Shown: one piece after another, positions 46,204 through 56,280 of the stretch
Position numbering within the stretch: position 1 is the stretch's first letter
How the letters are laid out: each line of letters opens with the position of its first letter
Source: Psychromonas marina
GTDB lineage: Bacteria; Pseudomonadota; Gammaproteobacteria; Enterobacterales; Psychromonadaceae
DNA length: 64,000 nt
Assembly (NCBI RefSeq): GCF_030161115.1
Contig: NZ_BSPQ01000001.1
Location: 310,001 to 374,000 of the forward strand
Reading direction: 5' to 3'
Position numbers and translations under genes: made by a program
The notes under the pieces: model-generated
The model's input: the letters and a program-made list of their open reading frames with translations, nothing else
Told to the model about the DNA's origin: nothing
The model's database searches: none

Positions 46204-46232
46204 AAAAAAAGAGACTTCATGTCTCTTTTTTG
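46204..46232 (-). terminator. Terminator of the Cys/Met PLP-enzyme gene
   Basis: AAAAAGAGAC-TTCAT-GTCTCTTTTT with a U-run on the minus strand, 15 bases after the gene's stop. Confidence 0.88.
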
Positions 46233-46246
46233 GGGCAACCTACCTT

Positions 46247-47473
46247 TTAAGCAAGTGCTTGTTTAAAATCAGCGATTAAATCCGCCGTATTCTCGATGCC
46301 AATTGAACAACGGATCATATTTTCGCTAATGCCCATCTCTTGTCGTAGTTGTAGCCCCATCTCAAAGTAGATAGTTGGTGCAACGGGTAATGCTAAGGTA
46401 CGGTTATCACCTAAGTGAGTCGCACTGATGACAACATTAAGTTTATTAAGCAGTTCACAACAATCTAACCCATCAACTAAATCAAAGCTTAATAACGCAC
46501 CAAAGCCAGAAAAAAGCTGTTTTGCACGGTCGTGTTGAGGATGCTCTGTTAGGCCTGGGTAATACACTTTTTCAACTTTTGGATGTGCCTGTAAGAACTC
46601 AGCTAAGACCATTGCATTATGACATTGACGATCCATTCGTAACTCCATGGTTTCACTGCCAACAGAGATAAGATGTGCGCCTTGAGAGCTCAAACAAGCC
46701 CCCATATCACGTAAACCTTTCTTTTTGATCTGGCTGATACCCCAAAGTTGGCTATCACCTTTACGGTAACCATCAAAAATATTGGCGTAATTTTCCCAGT
46801 TGAATAGACCAGTATCAGTGACTGAACCACCCATTGCATTGCCGTGGCCTGCAACATATTTAGATAACGATGTGGTGATCAAACTTGCTTTAACTGAATT
46901 TGCGTTAAAAAGGTAGCTAGAAGTGATAGTGTTATCAATAACATACACTAACCCTTGCGATTCACAAAAATCACCAATCTCAGCAAGCGCACTAATTTGT
47001 GTCACAGGGTTAGCAATCGTTTCAACAAACACCATTTGTGTATTTGATTGCTTCGCACTAACAACGTCTTCAATATCGGTTGCATCAACAAGCGTCACTT
47101 CAATGCCGTAACCTTTTAAAGTATTCAATAAGCTAGTTGTGTTACCAAAAAGAAAACGACTACAGATAAGGTGATCGCCCTCTTTTAATAGCGTTAAAAA
47201 CGTATTAACAATCGCAGCCATACCTGATGAAAATACAGCGCTTGCAACACCATCATCCATCATTTGAATTTTTTTACATAGCGCATCTAATGTCGGTGTT
47301 GATGAACGAGCATAAGCGTGGCCAGGTTGTCCTTGGAAGACATCAATTAAGCCTTGAACATCTTCAAAACCATACGGAACCGAATTATGGATAGGAGCAT
47401 GGACAGCGCCAGCTTCTAAATTAAGTGAATGGTCTGCATGAACTATTTTTGTAGTAAAACCTTGCTCTGACAT
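46247..47473 (-). CDS. Cystathionine gamma-synthase family PLP enzyme
   Basis: Trans-sulfuration type PLP enzyme (fold type I), 408 residues. Motifs: YARSSTPTLDALCKKI (near 55-70), SSGMAAIVNTFL, VFVETIANP, VIDNTITSSYLF with the PLP-ring Asp, and TTSLSKYVAGHGNAMGG, whose Lys forms the Schiff base (near 207). The C-terminal active-site region reads HLGDNRTLALPVAPTIYFEM, different from the HLGG-ESL sequence of MetB, MetC and methionine gamma-lyase, so the substrate may differ. It could act in cysteine or methionine metabolism or sulfide assimilation. Divergent from the kinase gene. Confidence 0.82.
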   Translation of the reverse strand: MSEQGFTTKIVHADHSLNLEAGAVHAPIHNSVPYGFEDVQGLIDVFQGQPGHAYARSSTPTLDALCKKIQMMDDGVASAVFSSGMAAIVNTFLTLLKEGDHLICSRFLFGNTTSLLNTLKGYGIEVTLVDATDIEDVVSAKQSNTQMVFVETIANPVTQISALAEIGDFCESQGLVYVIDNTITSSYLFNANSVKASLITTSLSKYVAGHGNAMGGSVTDTGLFNWENYANIFDGYRKGDSQLWGISQIKKKGLRDMGACLSSQGAHLISVGSETMELRMDRQCHNAMVLAEFLQAHPKVEKVYYPGLTEHPQHDRAKQLFSGFGALLSFDLVDGLDCCELLNKLNVVISATHLGDNRTLALPVAPTIYFEMGLQLRQEMGISENMIRCSIGIENTADLIADFKQALA

Positions 47474-47587
47474 CTAAATTCCTTGACTGTATTTTTAAAA
47501 GCGTTAGCTTAATGCGATTATCTAATCGGTTTTGTTATATTATCTACCGTTAATTTTGCAGCCATTATACAGAGATAAGGAACTAAG

Positions 47588-49156
47588 TTGAAATCGAATC
47601 TATATAGTATTTTCATCTTTCTTATTGGATTAAGCGCCACTTATATCATCACTAAAAACGTTCAACAGATTGAAATAAAAACTCAAAACAGAGAGCTGAT
47701 GCTTCACAGCCAAGCGATTACGCATAACATTCAGCAGCAGATATCACAGCATGCTCAACAGTTATCTGTCGCAGCCCAACGCTGGAAAAGCATTGAACAT
47801 ATCAATGATAATTGGCAAACTGAGGTAGATACCCTTATTGAGCTACTGCCTAACTTCAGTAACCTCAATATTTATTTATTAGCAAAACAACCGACACTCA
47901 CTATAGACAGTGATGCTCAACGCTATTTTGCAACATTACCCGAGCTGTTACAGCAAGCAAAGCATCTTCAAACGCTCAATCATAACCAAAATGAGAAAAA
48001 AGCAACTTACCTCAGTGCCCATAAAACCCGAGAAGACAATCAAACCATTGTTTATCTCCACGCTCCCATTTTTTATGATAAAAAGCTTTTAGGCTACTTA
48101 GAAGCTACACTCAATATCACAACACTACTCGATAATCAGGTAGCAAAGCACCAAATATCATCCCCATTCTCACTCTCAGAAAGTGGGCGAGCAATATATA
48201 GCGTATTGCCAGAAAATATAATGATTCATGATATTAAACAACAGTCGAATATTCCTCTGCTAGGGTATGACTGGAAATTAATGGTTTGGCCATTACAGCA
48301 ATACCATTTTTATCAATACGTTTTATACATCGGTATATTATTGTCTATCTTTTTTTCTCAATTGTTTTATTTAGTCTCCTACAATAGGCGAGTGAAGCAG
48401 GAGTTAGCGGCTTATAAATTACATTTATCAGCAATCAATAAAGACTTTACTGCGAGCAAATCAAGATTAGTGCAGTCCAATAAGCTCTCATCATTAGGGG
48501 AAATAGCAGCAGGCATCGCCCATGAAATAAATCAACCGCTGCAAGTTATCTGTATCCACGCAGAAATATGCCAAGATAACTTAAAAAACAAAAATTATAT
48601 AAAAGTTGATAGAAGCTTCCGCTCAATCATCTATCAAGTAGAGCGGATAGAAAAAATAGTTAAACAAGTCGGCAGTTTTGCTAGGAACAGTGAACTTGAT
48701 AATTATACAGAGCAAGCGCCCGCAACGATTTTTGAAAATGTCATAAATATAGTTATCAACCAATATAATCAAGATAATGTGGAGTTACGCCAGATACTAC
48801 CCACTTCATTAGCCACTATTTCATGCAATAAGATTCAAATTGAACAGGTTTTGGTTAACCTTCTTATTAACGCTAAAGATGCGGTAGAAGAGAGTGAAGA
48901 AAAGGTAGTCTTTATTAAAGCCCATAATAAGCAAGACAAGTTATACATCGAAGTATCGGATACGGGTTGTGGAATTGAGATCAGTAAATTAACTGATATT
49001 TTCACTCCTTTCTACACCACCAAAGCTTTGGGCCGCGGAACAGGACTCGGATTATCAATAAGTTACTCTATCATTCACCAGCATAATGGCGAATTAAAGG
49101 TAACCAGTGAAATCGGTAAAGGCAGTACGTTTACGGTTATTTTACCGCTCGGTTAA
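47588..49156 (+). CDS. Orphan membrane sensor histidine kinase
   Basis: TTG start at 47588 with AAGGA six bases upstream. 522 residues: helix 1 (about 6-22), periplasmic sensor region (about 23-240), helix 2 (about 243-263), a coiled-coil (270-300), HisKA domain with His312 in AGIAHEINQPLQV, and HATPase with NLLINAKDA, SDTGCGI, FTPFYTTK and GTGLGLSIS. The NtrB/DctB-like HEINQPL sequence suggests a dicarboxylate-type or related partner, but no response regulator gene adjoins it. The sensor resembles a Cache fold only by length. Role unknown; low-complexity repeats follow the stop. Confidence 0.88.
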   Translation: MKSNLYSIFIFLIGLSATYIITKNVQQIEIKTQNRELMLHSQAITHNIQQQISQHAQQLSVAAQRWKSIEHINDNWQTEVDTLIELLPNFSNLNIYLLAKQPTLTIDSDAQRYFATLPELLQQAKHLQTLNHNQNEKKATYLSAHKTREDNQTIVYLHAPIFYDKKLLGYLEATLNITTLLDNQVAKHQISSPFSLSESGRAIYSVLPENIMIHDIKQQSNIPLLGYDWKLMVWPLQQYHFYQYVLYIGILLSIFFSQLFYLVSYNRRVKQELAAYKLHLSAINKDFTASKSRLVQSNKLSSLGEIAAGIAHEINQPLQVICIHAEICQDNLKNKNYIKVDRSFRSIIYQVERIEKIVKQVGSFARNSELDNYTEQAPATIFENVINIVINQYNQDNVELRQILPTSLATISCNKIQIEQVLVNLLINAKDAVEESEEKVVFIKAHNKQDKLYIEVSDTGCGIEISKLTDIFTPFYTTKALGRGTGLGLSISYSIIHQHNGELKVTSEIGKGSTFTVILPLG

Positions 49157-49230
49157 TAGTCAGTGGTTAGTGTGAGGAGTCTTAACTTTTAACTAACAAC
49201 TGATCGCTGACAGCTAATAACTTTCTTATA

Positions 49231-49266
49231 GGCAAAAAAAAAGGCAACCCCTTAGGATTACCTTCT
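49231..49266 (-). terminator. Terminator of the cold-shock gene
   Basis: On the minus strand AAGGtAAtCC..GGgGTTgCCTT, an imperfect stem with a run of nine U residues, about 45 bases after the stop. Confidence 0.7.
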
Positions 49267-49307
49267 ATTCAATCAGAATGGACTAATTAAAGTCCATCGA
49301 AGCTATA

Positions 49308-49517
49308 TTAAAGAGCTACGATGTTTTCTGCTTGAGGACCTTTTTGACCTTGAGTAACAGTAAACTGTACTTTTTGGCCTTCAGCAAGAGTTTTAAAACC
49401 AGTGCTTGCGATTGCAGAGAAATGTGCGAAAACGTCAGGACCGTTTTCTTGCTCGATGAAACCAAAACCTTTAGATTCGTTGAACCATTTTACTGTACCA
49501 GTAGTAGTTGTAGACAT
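49308..49517 (-). CDS. Cold-shock protein, CspA family
   Basis: Single-strand nucleic acid chaperone of 69 residues. Start taken at 49517 ([20 protein letters not shown]) with AGGA eight bases upstream; an ATG three codons earlier is too close to that site. RNP1 is KGFGFI and RNP2 DVFAHFS; the basic and aromatic surface residues are all there. A sigma70 promoter gives a leader of about 146 bases, usual for cold-inducible csp mRNAs. No clear cold-box was found. It may or may not be the major cold-inducible paralogue. Confidence 0.92.
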   Translation of the reverse strand: MSTTTTGTVKWFNESKGFGFIEQENGPDVFAHFSAIASTGFKTLAEGQKVQFTVTQGQKGPQAENIVAL

Positions 49518-49883
49518 AATAGTCATCCTATTTAATTTTTGAGTAATTTAACCTTGAAAACCAAGGCATTTTTGCTAGAAGTGTTGCTATTACTTATGAA
49601 GTATAGGATTCGGTACATAATACGGAACAATTGAACATAAATATAAAACGAACTTTCAAGCTGGTAAAGAGTATATATGGCTAAAAAAGAGTGTCAACAT
49701 CTATTTAACAAAAATATAAAACCTTTACAAACTAAACCAGTAATTAATATCTTTATCACATATTTCCAGCTCCCTTTATTGCATCTAATGATATACCTCG
49801 CGACTGAATAAAATTGATTGAATGGTGACTGCTAGGGTGTTCCAGTATAAAATATCTACCTCTTTTATACACAGGTAAAACAG
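49518..49883. other. csp leader, promoter and upstream spacer
   Basis: 366 bases between the csp start and the divergent UPF0178 gene. About 146 bases are the csp 5' leader, the rest promoter DNA. TCAAGGTTAAATT and AAAACCAAGGCAT form no strong single hairpin. Opposite-strand open frames here (such as 49785-50087) overlap the next gene and are spurious. Confidence 0.55.
49670..49697 (-). promoter_or_regulatory. Sigma70 promoter of csp
   Basis: Perfect TTGACA (49697-49692), 16-base spacer and TATACT (49675-49670). Confidence 0.75.
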
Positions 49884-50333
49884 ATGACAATTTGGATAGA
49901 TGCAGATGCCTGCCCGGTTCCTGTTCGTGAAATGGTAATACGCGCTAGCGAACGTACAAGTACTGCGTTGGTATTTGTAGCGAACAGTCCTCTTCCAGTT
50001 CCGCGTAGAGCACTCATTAAAACCGTACAGGTCGATCAAGGTTTCGATGTCGCAGATAACTATATTTCGCAACATGTTGAGAAGCATGACCTAGTGATAA
50101 CACAGGACATTCCGCTAGCTGCAGAAATAGTAGAGAAAGGTGTTACAGCGCTTAACCCACGCGGAGAACTTTATACTCCGGAGAATATTCGTCAACGCCT
50201 AGCAATGCGTAACTTTGCTCAGGAAATGCGTGATATTGGGCAAAATACAGGTGGCCAGTCTAAATTTGCAGATAAAGAGAAACAGGCATTCGCAAATGCC
50301 TTAGATAGATGGCTACAGAAAAACCGAGGATAG
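49884..50333 (+). CDS. yaiI: UPF0178 (YaiI/YqxD) family protein
   Basis: 149 residues. Opens with MTIWIDADACPVPVREMV, which carries the conserved Asp and Cys of the family; the FVANSPLPVPRRA, DQGFDVADNYI and HDLVITQDIPLAAE segments follow the usual spacing, as does the NPRGELYTPENI motif. The fold is PIN/NYN-like, so a nuclease role has been suggested for the family, but it is not proven. AGGTAAAACAG before the ATG acts as the ribosome site. Single gene, followed by low-complexity TTAGTAGTTAG repeats. Confidence 0.9.
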   Translation: MTIWIDADACPVPVREMVIRASERTSTALVFVANSPLPVPRRALIKTVQVDQGFDVADNYISQHVEKHDLVITQDIPLAAEIVEKGVTALNPRGELYTPENIRQRLAMRNFAQEMRDIGQNTGGQSKFADKEKQAFANALDRWLQKNRG

Positions 50334-50399
50334 AGGATAGTTATTAGTAGTTAGTTTTTAGCTAACGACTAATAACTGACAACTAATGACTATAAGTTT

Positions 50400-50627
50400 T
50401 TAAAGTATTTGCCCTTCGCTTTTAAATTTAGCAATCCGCTCAGCCTCTGCATTTTTCTTTTTACGATTTTCACAGGGGTCATCACAGTCACAAGACTTTT
50501 CAATGCCAACAGAAGCAAGGCCACCACAACTTCCACCAATGGTTTTTTTATTGAAAATATAACCAATTGCCATCGCTGTAAACACTAATAAAAATACCAC
50601 AAAGGTAGCAATAAAATAGATCATCAT
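50400..50627 (-). CDS. nqrM: NQR iron-delivery/maturation factor NqrM
   Basis: 75-residue membrane-anchored protein needed to assemble the iron centre of Na+-NQR. One N-terminal helix (IYFIATFVVFLLVFTAMAIGY) then the cysteine-rich motif GGSCGGLA..SCDCDDPCENRKK, with five cysteines of which the family's four are essential. Its ATG overlaps the apbE stop (ATGA), so it is the last gene of the nqr operon. Loss of this gene blocks NQR activity in Vibrio. Confidence 0.95.
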   Translation of the reverse strand: MMIYFIATFVVFLLVFTAMAIGYIFNKKTIGGSCGGLASVGIEKSCDCDDPCENRKKKNAEAERIAKFKSEGQIL

Positions 50628-51655
50628 TTTTCCTCTATTAAGTAAGGCTTAAACTCAGCACTGACATGTTCAACAAATTCATCGCCCTGTTTTACAATTA
50701 AAAATACCGCTAGGTTATTCTTTTCTGCAAAAACAAAACCATCCTCAGGCCCAAGCACTGTAATGGCAGTAGCTAAAGCATCAGCCATCATACTACTTTC
50801 GTGAATAACCGTGACAGATACTAATTTGTGATTAATCGGCTTACCCGTTTTCGGATCAATCGTATGAGAGTAACGAATACCATCATACTCATAATAGTTA
50901 CGATAATCACCAGAGGTCGCAATACTATTATCACCAACCTGAATTAAACGTTGTACATTTTGACCAGCACTAGGTCGCTCAATAGCCAATGTCCACTGTT
51001 TATTACCCGGCTTTTTACCCTTTGCACGCAGTTCTCCACCAATATCAACTAAGTAGTTATTTATGCCAATTTCTTGTAGATATTCAGCAACAACGTCGAC
51101 GCCATAGCCTTTAGCGATAGACGATAAGTCGACGTATAATTCAGGAATGGTTTTATAAAGCGTATTACCACGAATACTCAAGTATTGGCTGCCAACAAAT
51201 TTTTGACGCGATTGTATCACCTCGGTACTTGGCACTTTGGTTGGCTTTTTATCAGGACCAAATCCCCATAGATTAACCAAAGGACCCACAGTTACATCAA
51301 AGGCGCCTTGCGATTGCTCAAACAGCGTTAATGATGCTTGTACTACATAAGCCGTTTCTGGCGAGACCGTTAATGACGCTTGCGCTTTATTAAAACGGGA
51401 TAGTTCAGAATCAGGTCGATAGGTCGACATTTGATCATTCACTAACTCTAGTTTTTTATCTATCTCTGTTTGTAATTGAGTGTCTGTGTGATCAACATCT
51501 TTTTGTAATGCAGGATCCAACACCATGGTGACACGATAATAAGTCCCCATCGTACTACCTTCGAGAATAACAATCTTCTGCTCAGGTTGACTACAGGATG
51601 AAATAAAAAAGGCTAGCCCTATTAAGGCTAGCCATTTAGTTATCTGATTAATCAC
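50624..51655 (-). CDS. apbE: FMN transferase ApbE (lipoprotein)
   Basis: Attaches FMN through phosphoester bonds to threonines of NqrB and NqrC. 343 residues with a lipoprotein signal (LAFFISSCSQ, lipobox Cys near 21). Contains GSTMGTYYRVTM, DPKTGKPINH, the Mg2+-binding Asp region SSMMADALATAITVLG, and the FAD-binding GDSNIATSGDYRNY-like stretch (DNSIATSGDYRNYYE). Six bases after nqrF and overlapping nqrM by four bases. The targets (SGATL in NqrC and SGATS in NqrB) are both in this window. Confidence 0.96.
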   Translation of the reverse strand: MINQITKWLALIGLAFFISSCSQPEQKIVILEGSTMGTYYRVTMVLDPALQKDVDHTDTQLQTEIDKKLELVNDQMSTYRPDSELSRFNKAQASLTVSPETAYVVQASLTLFEQSQGAFDVTVGPLVNLWGFGPDKKPTKVPSTEVIQSRQKFVGSQYLSIRGNTLYKTIPELYVDLSSIAKGYGVDVVAEYLQEIGINNYLVDIGGELRAKGKKPGNKQWTLAIERPSAGQNVQRLIQVGDNSIATSGDYRNYYEYDGIRYSHTIDPKTGKPINHKLVSVTVIHESSMMADALATAITVLGPEDGFVFAEKNNLAVFLIVKQGDEFVEHVSAEFKPYLIEEK

Positions 51656-51661
51656 TGTTGA

Positions 51662-52882
51662 TTAACCGAAATCATCTAGCATGATGTTTTCATCTTCAAC
51701 ACCTAACTCTTTCAGCATTGAGATAACAGCAGAGTTCATGACAGGAGGACCACACATGTAGAATTCACAATCTTCTGGCGCTTCATGATCTTTAAGGTAA
51801 TTTTCAAGTAAAACGTTGTGAATAAAGCCTGTTTTACCTTCCCAGTTATCTTCAGGCTGCGGATCACTTAACGCAACATGCCACTCGAAGTTATCATTCT
51901 CTCTCGCGATAGTATCAAAATCTTCTACGTAGAACATTTCACGCTTAGAACGTGCACCGTACCAGAAACTACATTTACGTTTTGTATGTAAACGACGGAA
52001 CTGATCAAAGATATGCGAACGCATTGGCGCCATACCAGCACCACCACCGACAAATACCATTTCATTTTCAGATTCTTTAGCGAAGAACTCACCAAATGGA
52101 CCAGAAATTGTCACTTTATCACCCGCTTTTAAGCTAAAGATATAAGATGACATTTTGCCACAAGGTAAAGACAGATCACGTGGTGGCGGCGTAGCAATAC
52201 GCACGTTCAACATGATGATTCCTTCTTCACCTGGGTAGTTAGCCATTGAGTATGCACGAATCGTTTCGTCATCCACTTTTGACTCTAAATCGAAAAACTT
52301 AAAGTGTTCCCAATCCCCACGATACTGCTCTTCAATATCAAAATCTTTATATTTGATATGATGCGCAGGCGCTTCAATTTGGATATAACCACCCGCTTTA
52401 AACGGAACGGTTTCACCATCTGGAATTTGTAGTTTAAGTTCTTTAATAAATGTTGCTTCGTTACCATTAGAGATAACCGTACATTCCCATTTCTTAACGC
52501 CGAAGATCTCTTCAGGTAGCTCAATGTTCATGTCTTCTTTAACACTTACCTGACAAGCTAAACGCTCGCCCTCTTTTGCTTCTTTTTTACTGATATGGTC
52601 AAGTTCAGTTGGTAGAATATCACCACCACCCGCGTTTATTTTAACGCGACACTGACCACACGTACCACCGCCACCACAGGCAGATGATACAAAAATACCA
52701 GAGTTTGCTAACGCACCAAGTAACTTACCACCCGCTTGCGTTTTGATGCTTTTATCTGCATCACCATTAACAGCAATTGTAATGTCACCTGTGCTCACCA
52801 ATTTCGCTTTTGCTGCTAAAATAATAACAACTAAAGCAAGTACAATAATGGTAAACATGGCAACGCCGAGAAATATTTCCAT
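51662..52882 (-). CDS. nqrF: Na+-NQR subunit F (NADH dehydrogenase, FAD and 2Fe-2S)
   Basis: Electron input subunit. Start chosen at 52882 ([18 protein letters not shown]) with AAGGA eight bases upstream; the open frame extends 16 codons further without a site. 407 residues: one helix, 2Fe-2S domain with [10 protein letters not shown] and later CQ at about 111, FAD motif [12 protein letters not shown]-binding [11 protein letters not shown], and C-terminal [10 protein letters not shown]. All ligands are intact. Follows nqrE with a gap of about 185 bases, larger than between the other nqr genes. Confidence 0.97.
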   Translation of the reverse strand: MEIFLGVAMFTIIVLALVVIILAAKAKLVSTGDITIAVNGDADKSIKTQAGGKLLGALANSGIFVSSACGGGGTCGQCRVKINAGGGDILPTELDHISKKEAKEGERLACQVSVKEDMNIELPEEIFGVKKWECTVISNGNEATFIKELKLQIPDGETVPFKAGGYIQIEAPAHHIKYKDFDIEEQYRGDWEHFKFFDLESKVDDETIRAYSMANYPGEEGIIMLNVRIATPPPRDLSLPCGKMSSYIFSLKAGDKVTISGPFGEFFAKESENEMVFVGGGAGMAPMRSHIFDQFRRLHTKRKCSFWYGARSKREMFYVEDFDTIARENDNFEWHVALSDPQPEDNWEGKTGFIHNVLLENYLKDHEAPEDCEFYMCGPPVMNSAVISMLKELGVEDENIMLDDFG

Positions 52883-53067
52883 CGACTTTTTCCTTGTTTT
52901 GGGGAGGTGAAAAACACCTCCGAAATTCAATTAAGCTAAAACATCTTATTAATAAATTTTTAGAGCTAAATCAGTTAAGTTAAATTCAACAAGAAAGCAC
53001 GCAATTTATCAGTATAAATGAGCAGTTCCGACGCCGAAGTTGGCCTAAATGACAACGATCTAAATAT

Positions 53068-53676
53068 TTATAGTTGGATACCTGAGAATGACATGAAACC
53101 TAATGCCATTAAGCCAGCTGTTACAAATGTAATACCTAAACCACGTAAACCATCTGGCACGTCTGAGTATTTCATTTTTTCACGGATACCCGCTAATGCA
53201 ACAATCGCTAATGTCCAACCGACTCCACTACCAATACCGTAAACCGCTGATTCAAGTAAGTTATAATCACGTTGAACCATAAACGACACACCACCAAAGA
53301 TGGCACAGTTAACGGTAATAAGTGGTAAGAAAATACCGAGGGCTTGGTACAATGCAGGGAAGTATTTATCTAATACCATCTCTAGAATTTGTACTAAAGC
53401 CGCGATAACACCGATAAAGGTGATAAAGCCTAAGAAGCTAAGATCGGCTTCTGGAAAACCAGCCCAACCTAACGCACCAGGTGCTAATAGATTAAAGTAG
53501 ATGATTTGGTTAACGGGTACAGAGATCCCTAATACTACGATAACCGCGACCCCCAAACCCATTGATGTTTTAACTTTTTTCGATACAGCAAGGAATGTAC
53601 ACATGCCTAAGAAGAAAGCTAACGCCATATTTTCGATGAAAATAGAACGCACAAATAAACTAAGATAATGTTCCAT
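53068..53676 (-). CDS. nqrE: Na+-NQR subunit E
   Basis: 202-residue membrane subunit with six helices, homologous to NqrD and RnfA. Opens [26 protein letters not shown], containing a conserved Cys (near 26) involved in the membrane iron centre shared with NqrD; a later NCAIFGG segment repeats this pattern in the opposite topology. Six bases after nqrD. Confidence 0.97.
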   Translation of the reverse strand: MEHYLSLFVRSIFIENMALAFFLGMCTFLAVSKKVKTSMGLGVAVIVVLGISVPVNQIIYFNLLAPGALGWAGFPEADLSFLGFITFIGVIAALVQILEMVLDKYFPALYQALGIFLPLITVNCAIFGGVSFMVQRDYNLLESAVYGIGSGVGWTLAIVALAGIREKMKYSDVPDGLRGLGITFVTAGLMALGFMSFSGIQL

Positions 53677-53681
53677 TTAAA

Positions 53682-54314
53682 CTACTCCTTTGGCTCAACT
53701 TGATCTGGACGTGCAACACGGATAGCCCAGATGATGCCACCAATAATAAAGAACGCACTCGGTGGAAGTAGTAATAGACCATTACTTTGGTACCAACCTC
53801 CATTAGACGTTAGTGGTAGAATCTCAATACCAAATAGCGCACCCGCACCAAACAACTCACGGAAACCGCCAACAAGCACAAGGATAAAGCCGTAACCTAA
53901 ACCATTACCGATACCATCCATGAAGCTTGGGAAAGGTTTATTTTTCATCGCAAATGCTTCTGCACGCCCCATTACAATACAGTTTGTAATGATTAGACCA
54001 ACATAAACAGATAATTGCGTAGATAAGCCATAAGCGTAAGCTCTAAGTACTTGGTCAACAACAATTACCAATGAAGCAATAATTGCCATCTGCACAATAA
54101 TACGCACACTATTTGGAATAAAGTTACGGATCATTGAGATAAACAAGTTAGAAAATGCGGTAACAAAAATAACCGCCAGCGTCATTACAACTGCTGTTTC
54201 TAATGTTGTTGTCACAGCAAGTGCAGAACAAACACCCAAGATTTGCAATGCAATAGGGTTATTATTCACAACAGGAGAGGTTAATACCTCTCTTAATTCA
54301 CCAGGTTTAGCCAT
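53682..54314 (-). CDS. nqrD: Na+-NQR subunit D
   Basis: 210 residues, six helices, paralogue of Nqr[23 protein letters not shown] contains the first conserved Cys (near 29); [18 protein letters not shown] contains the second (near 112). These two with the two of NqrE hold the Fe centre. Starts eight bases inside the 3' end of nqrC (overlap), indicating coupling. Confidence 0.97.
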   Translation of the reverse strand: MAKPGELREVLTSPVVNNNPIALQILGVCSALAVTTTLETAVVMTLAVIFVTAFSNLFISMIRNFIPNSVRIIVQMAIIASLVIVVDQVLRAYAYGLSTQLSVYVGLIITNCIVMGRAEAFAMKNKPFPSFMDGIGNGLGYGFILVLVGGFRELFGAGALFGIEILPLTSNGGWYQSNGLLLLPPSAFFIIGGIIWAIRVARPDQVEPKE

Positions 54315-55080
54315 TGTTTAGTGCTCCTTCACGAACTTTAGTAAGGAATGGACCAAAGCCTTGCTCGCCTAACCAGAAAGTAAAGGTATGCTCAACACCA
54401 ACACTAGTCAGTGTTGCCCCTGATAATCCATCAATTTCATGTTTAGAATCTGCAGGTGCTTGACCCTTAGTGATCTTAATTGCAGGAGAACCATTTTCAT
54501 CAAATAACTCTTTGCCCACAAAGTGAGAGCGCCAACGTGGATTTTGTACTTCACCACCTAACCCAGGAGTCTCACCTTGATCGTAATAAGTGATCGCATC
54601 AATCGTATTACCGTCAGGCTGAATCGCAACAAATGCATACATTGTTGACCATAGACCTGCACCGTGAACCGGCAGAATAATACGTTGTAACTGACCATTA
54701 TCATCAGACACTAAATAAACCGTTGCCAGATTTGCACGACGACCAATTTTAGCCACATTTTGTTCTGCAGTTAGCTTGATACTAGTCGCAGGATCTTTTG
54801 CAGCAGCACGTTGATCATAACTTGGATCATCAGCAGCAAACTCACCAGTACTTAAATCAACTAGCTTAGTTTGAATGTTTGAAGAGAAGATTTCAGACAC
54901 TGATTTCTCAGTCTCAAGGCCAGCAACAGCAAGAATATTGCTTTGCTTATCAATCTCTTTATTTTTTATTTGTAGCGGACGTAGACCAACGGCTGCGCCT
55001 GCAACAATGATTGAACATACTAGACAAACTGCTAGTACTACAATCATCGTTTTTCCGAATGTTTCCTGTTGATTAGACAT
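54307..55080 (-). CDS. nqrC: Na+-NQR subunit C (FMN-bound)
   Basis: 257 residues, one N-terminal helix ([20 protein letters not shown]) and a periplasmic domain with covalent FMN on the threonine of [12 protein letters not shown] (near 223-234), the ApbE target. [14 protein letters not shown] and [15 protein letters not shown] are usual family motifs. Its start overlaps nqrB by eight bases. Confidence 0.97.
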   Translation of the reverse strand: MSNQQETFGKTMIVVLAVCLVCSIIVAGAAVGLRPLQIKNKEIDKQSNILAVAGLETEKSVSEIFSSNIQTKLVDLSTGEFAADDPSYDQRAAAKDPATSIKLTAEQNVAKIGRRANLATVYLVSDDNGQLQRIILPVHGAGLWSTMYAFVAIQPDGNTIDAITYYDQGETPGLGGEVQNPRWRSHFVGKELFDENGSPAIKITKGQAPADSKHEIDGLSGATLTSVGVEHTFTFWLGEQGFGPFLTKVREGALNNG

Positions 55081-56278
55081 TACGTGTCAACCTCCGCTTG
55101 ATATTTCCTTGCACAACAAAATAGTCGAATAGAGGTGCAAACAAGTTAGCAAATAGAATAGCTAACATCATACCTTCTGGGAAAGCAGGGTTTACTACTC
55201 GAATCAATACAACCATCAAACCAATCAGTGCACCGTACATCCATTTACCTTTATTCGTAAATGATGCAGATACCGGATCCGTTGCCATAAAGACCATACC
55301 AAAGGCAAAACCACCCATTACTAAATGCCAGTACCAAGGTAGTTGGAACATATGGTTTGTATCACTGCCAATCACATTAAACAACAGTGACGTCGCAACC
55401 ATACCAATCATTACACCAGCAATGATGCGCCATGAAGCGATTCCGGTAATAACAATAAATGCACCACCAATCAAAATAGCTAAGGTTGATACCTCACCAA
55501 TACTACCTTGCATATTACCAAGGAAAGCATCCATCCATGATAGGTTTGCTTGCACTGCATCGAGTCCACCCTGTGACATCACGCTTAATGATGTAGCACC
55601 AGAGAAGCCATCTACCGCAGTCCATACCGCATCACCAGAAATATCTGTAGGGTATGCAAAGAATAGGAAAGCACGACCTGCTAATGCAGGGTTTAAGAAG
55701 TTACGCCCTGTACCACCAAATATCTCTTTCGCAACAACAACACCAAAGGTAATACCTAAAGCGACTTGCCATAAAGGAATACTAGCAGGCACGATTAATG
55801 CAAATAACACAGAAGAAACAAAGAACCCTTCATTCACTTCATGTTTACGCACACTTGCAAACAATACTTCCCAGAAGCCACCAACAATAAATGTAACGGC
55901 ATAGATAGGTAGGAAATACATCGCACCAAATAGGAAGTTATCAAGCAGACTCGCACCCGACCCCATGGTCACGCCAAGCATGTTTAATATAGCAACACGC
56001 CAATCATCAAGGGCTGCATAGCCACCAATAATTGCTTCATTTGCTTGAATACCAGTATTGTACATACCGTAAAACATGGCAGGAAATGTTGCTAACCAAA
56101 CGAAAATCATCATTCGTTTTAGATCAAGGTTGTCACGGACATGAGTGATGCCCTTGGTGACATAACCAGGAGTATAGAAAAATGTCGCCGTTGCTTCGAA
56201 CAGAGCGTACCACTTTTGATAGCGGCCTCCTGACTCGAAATGTGGTTCCATTTTCTCAATTATATGTTTAAGACCCAT
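55073..56278 (-). CDS. nqrB: Na+-NQR subunit B (FMN, riboflavin, Na+ path)
   Basis: 401 residues, ten helices. The FMN-bound threonine lies in [13 protein letters not shown] (near 230). [23 protein letters not shown] and [19 protein letters not shown] are hallmarks of the NqrB/RnfD family and line the sodium channel. Two bases after nqrA. Residues known in Vibrio for Na+ or quinone binding could be compared, but were not checked residue by residue here. Confidence 0.97.
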   Translation of the reverse strand: MGLKHIIEKMEPHFESGGRYQKWYALFEATATFFYTPGYVTKGITHVRDNLDLKRMMIFVWLATFPAMFYGMYNTGIQANEAIIGGYAALDDWRVAILNMLGVTMGSGASLLDNFLFGAMYFLPIYAVTFIVGGFWEVLFASVRKHEVNEGFFVSSVLFALIVPASIPLWQVALGITFGVVVAKEIFGGTGRNFLNPALAGRAFLFFAYPTDISGDAVWTAVDGFSGATSLSVMSQGGLDAVQANLSWMDAFLGNMQGSIGEVSTLAILIGGAFIVITGIASWRIIAGVMIGMVATSLLFNVIGSDTNHMFQLPWYWHLVMGGFAFGMVFMATDPVSASFTNKGKWMYGALIGLMVVLIRVVNPAFPEGMMLAILFANLFAPLFDYFVVQGNIKRRLTRNV

Positions 56279-56280
56279 TG

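Noticed and set aside
49785..50087. Minus-strand open frame over the start of yaiI
   Set aside because: It overlaps a well-conserved gene on the other strand and has no start signal.
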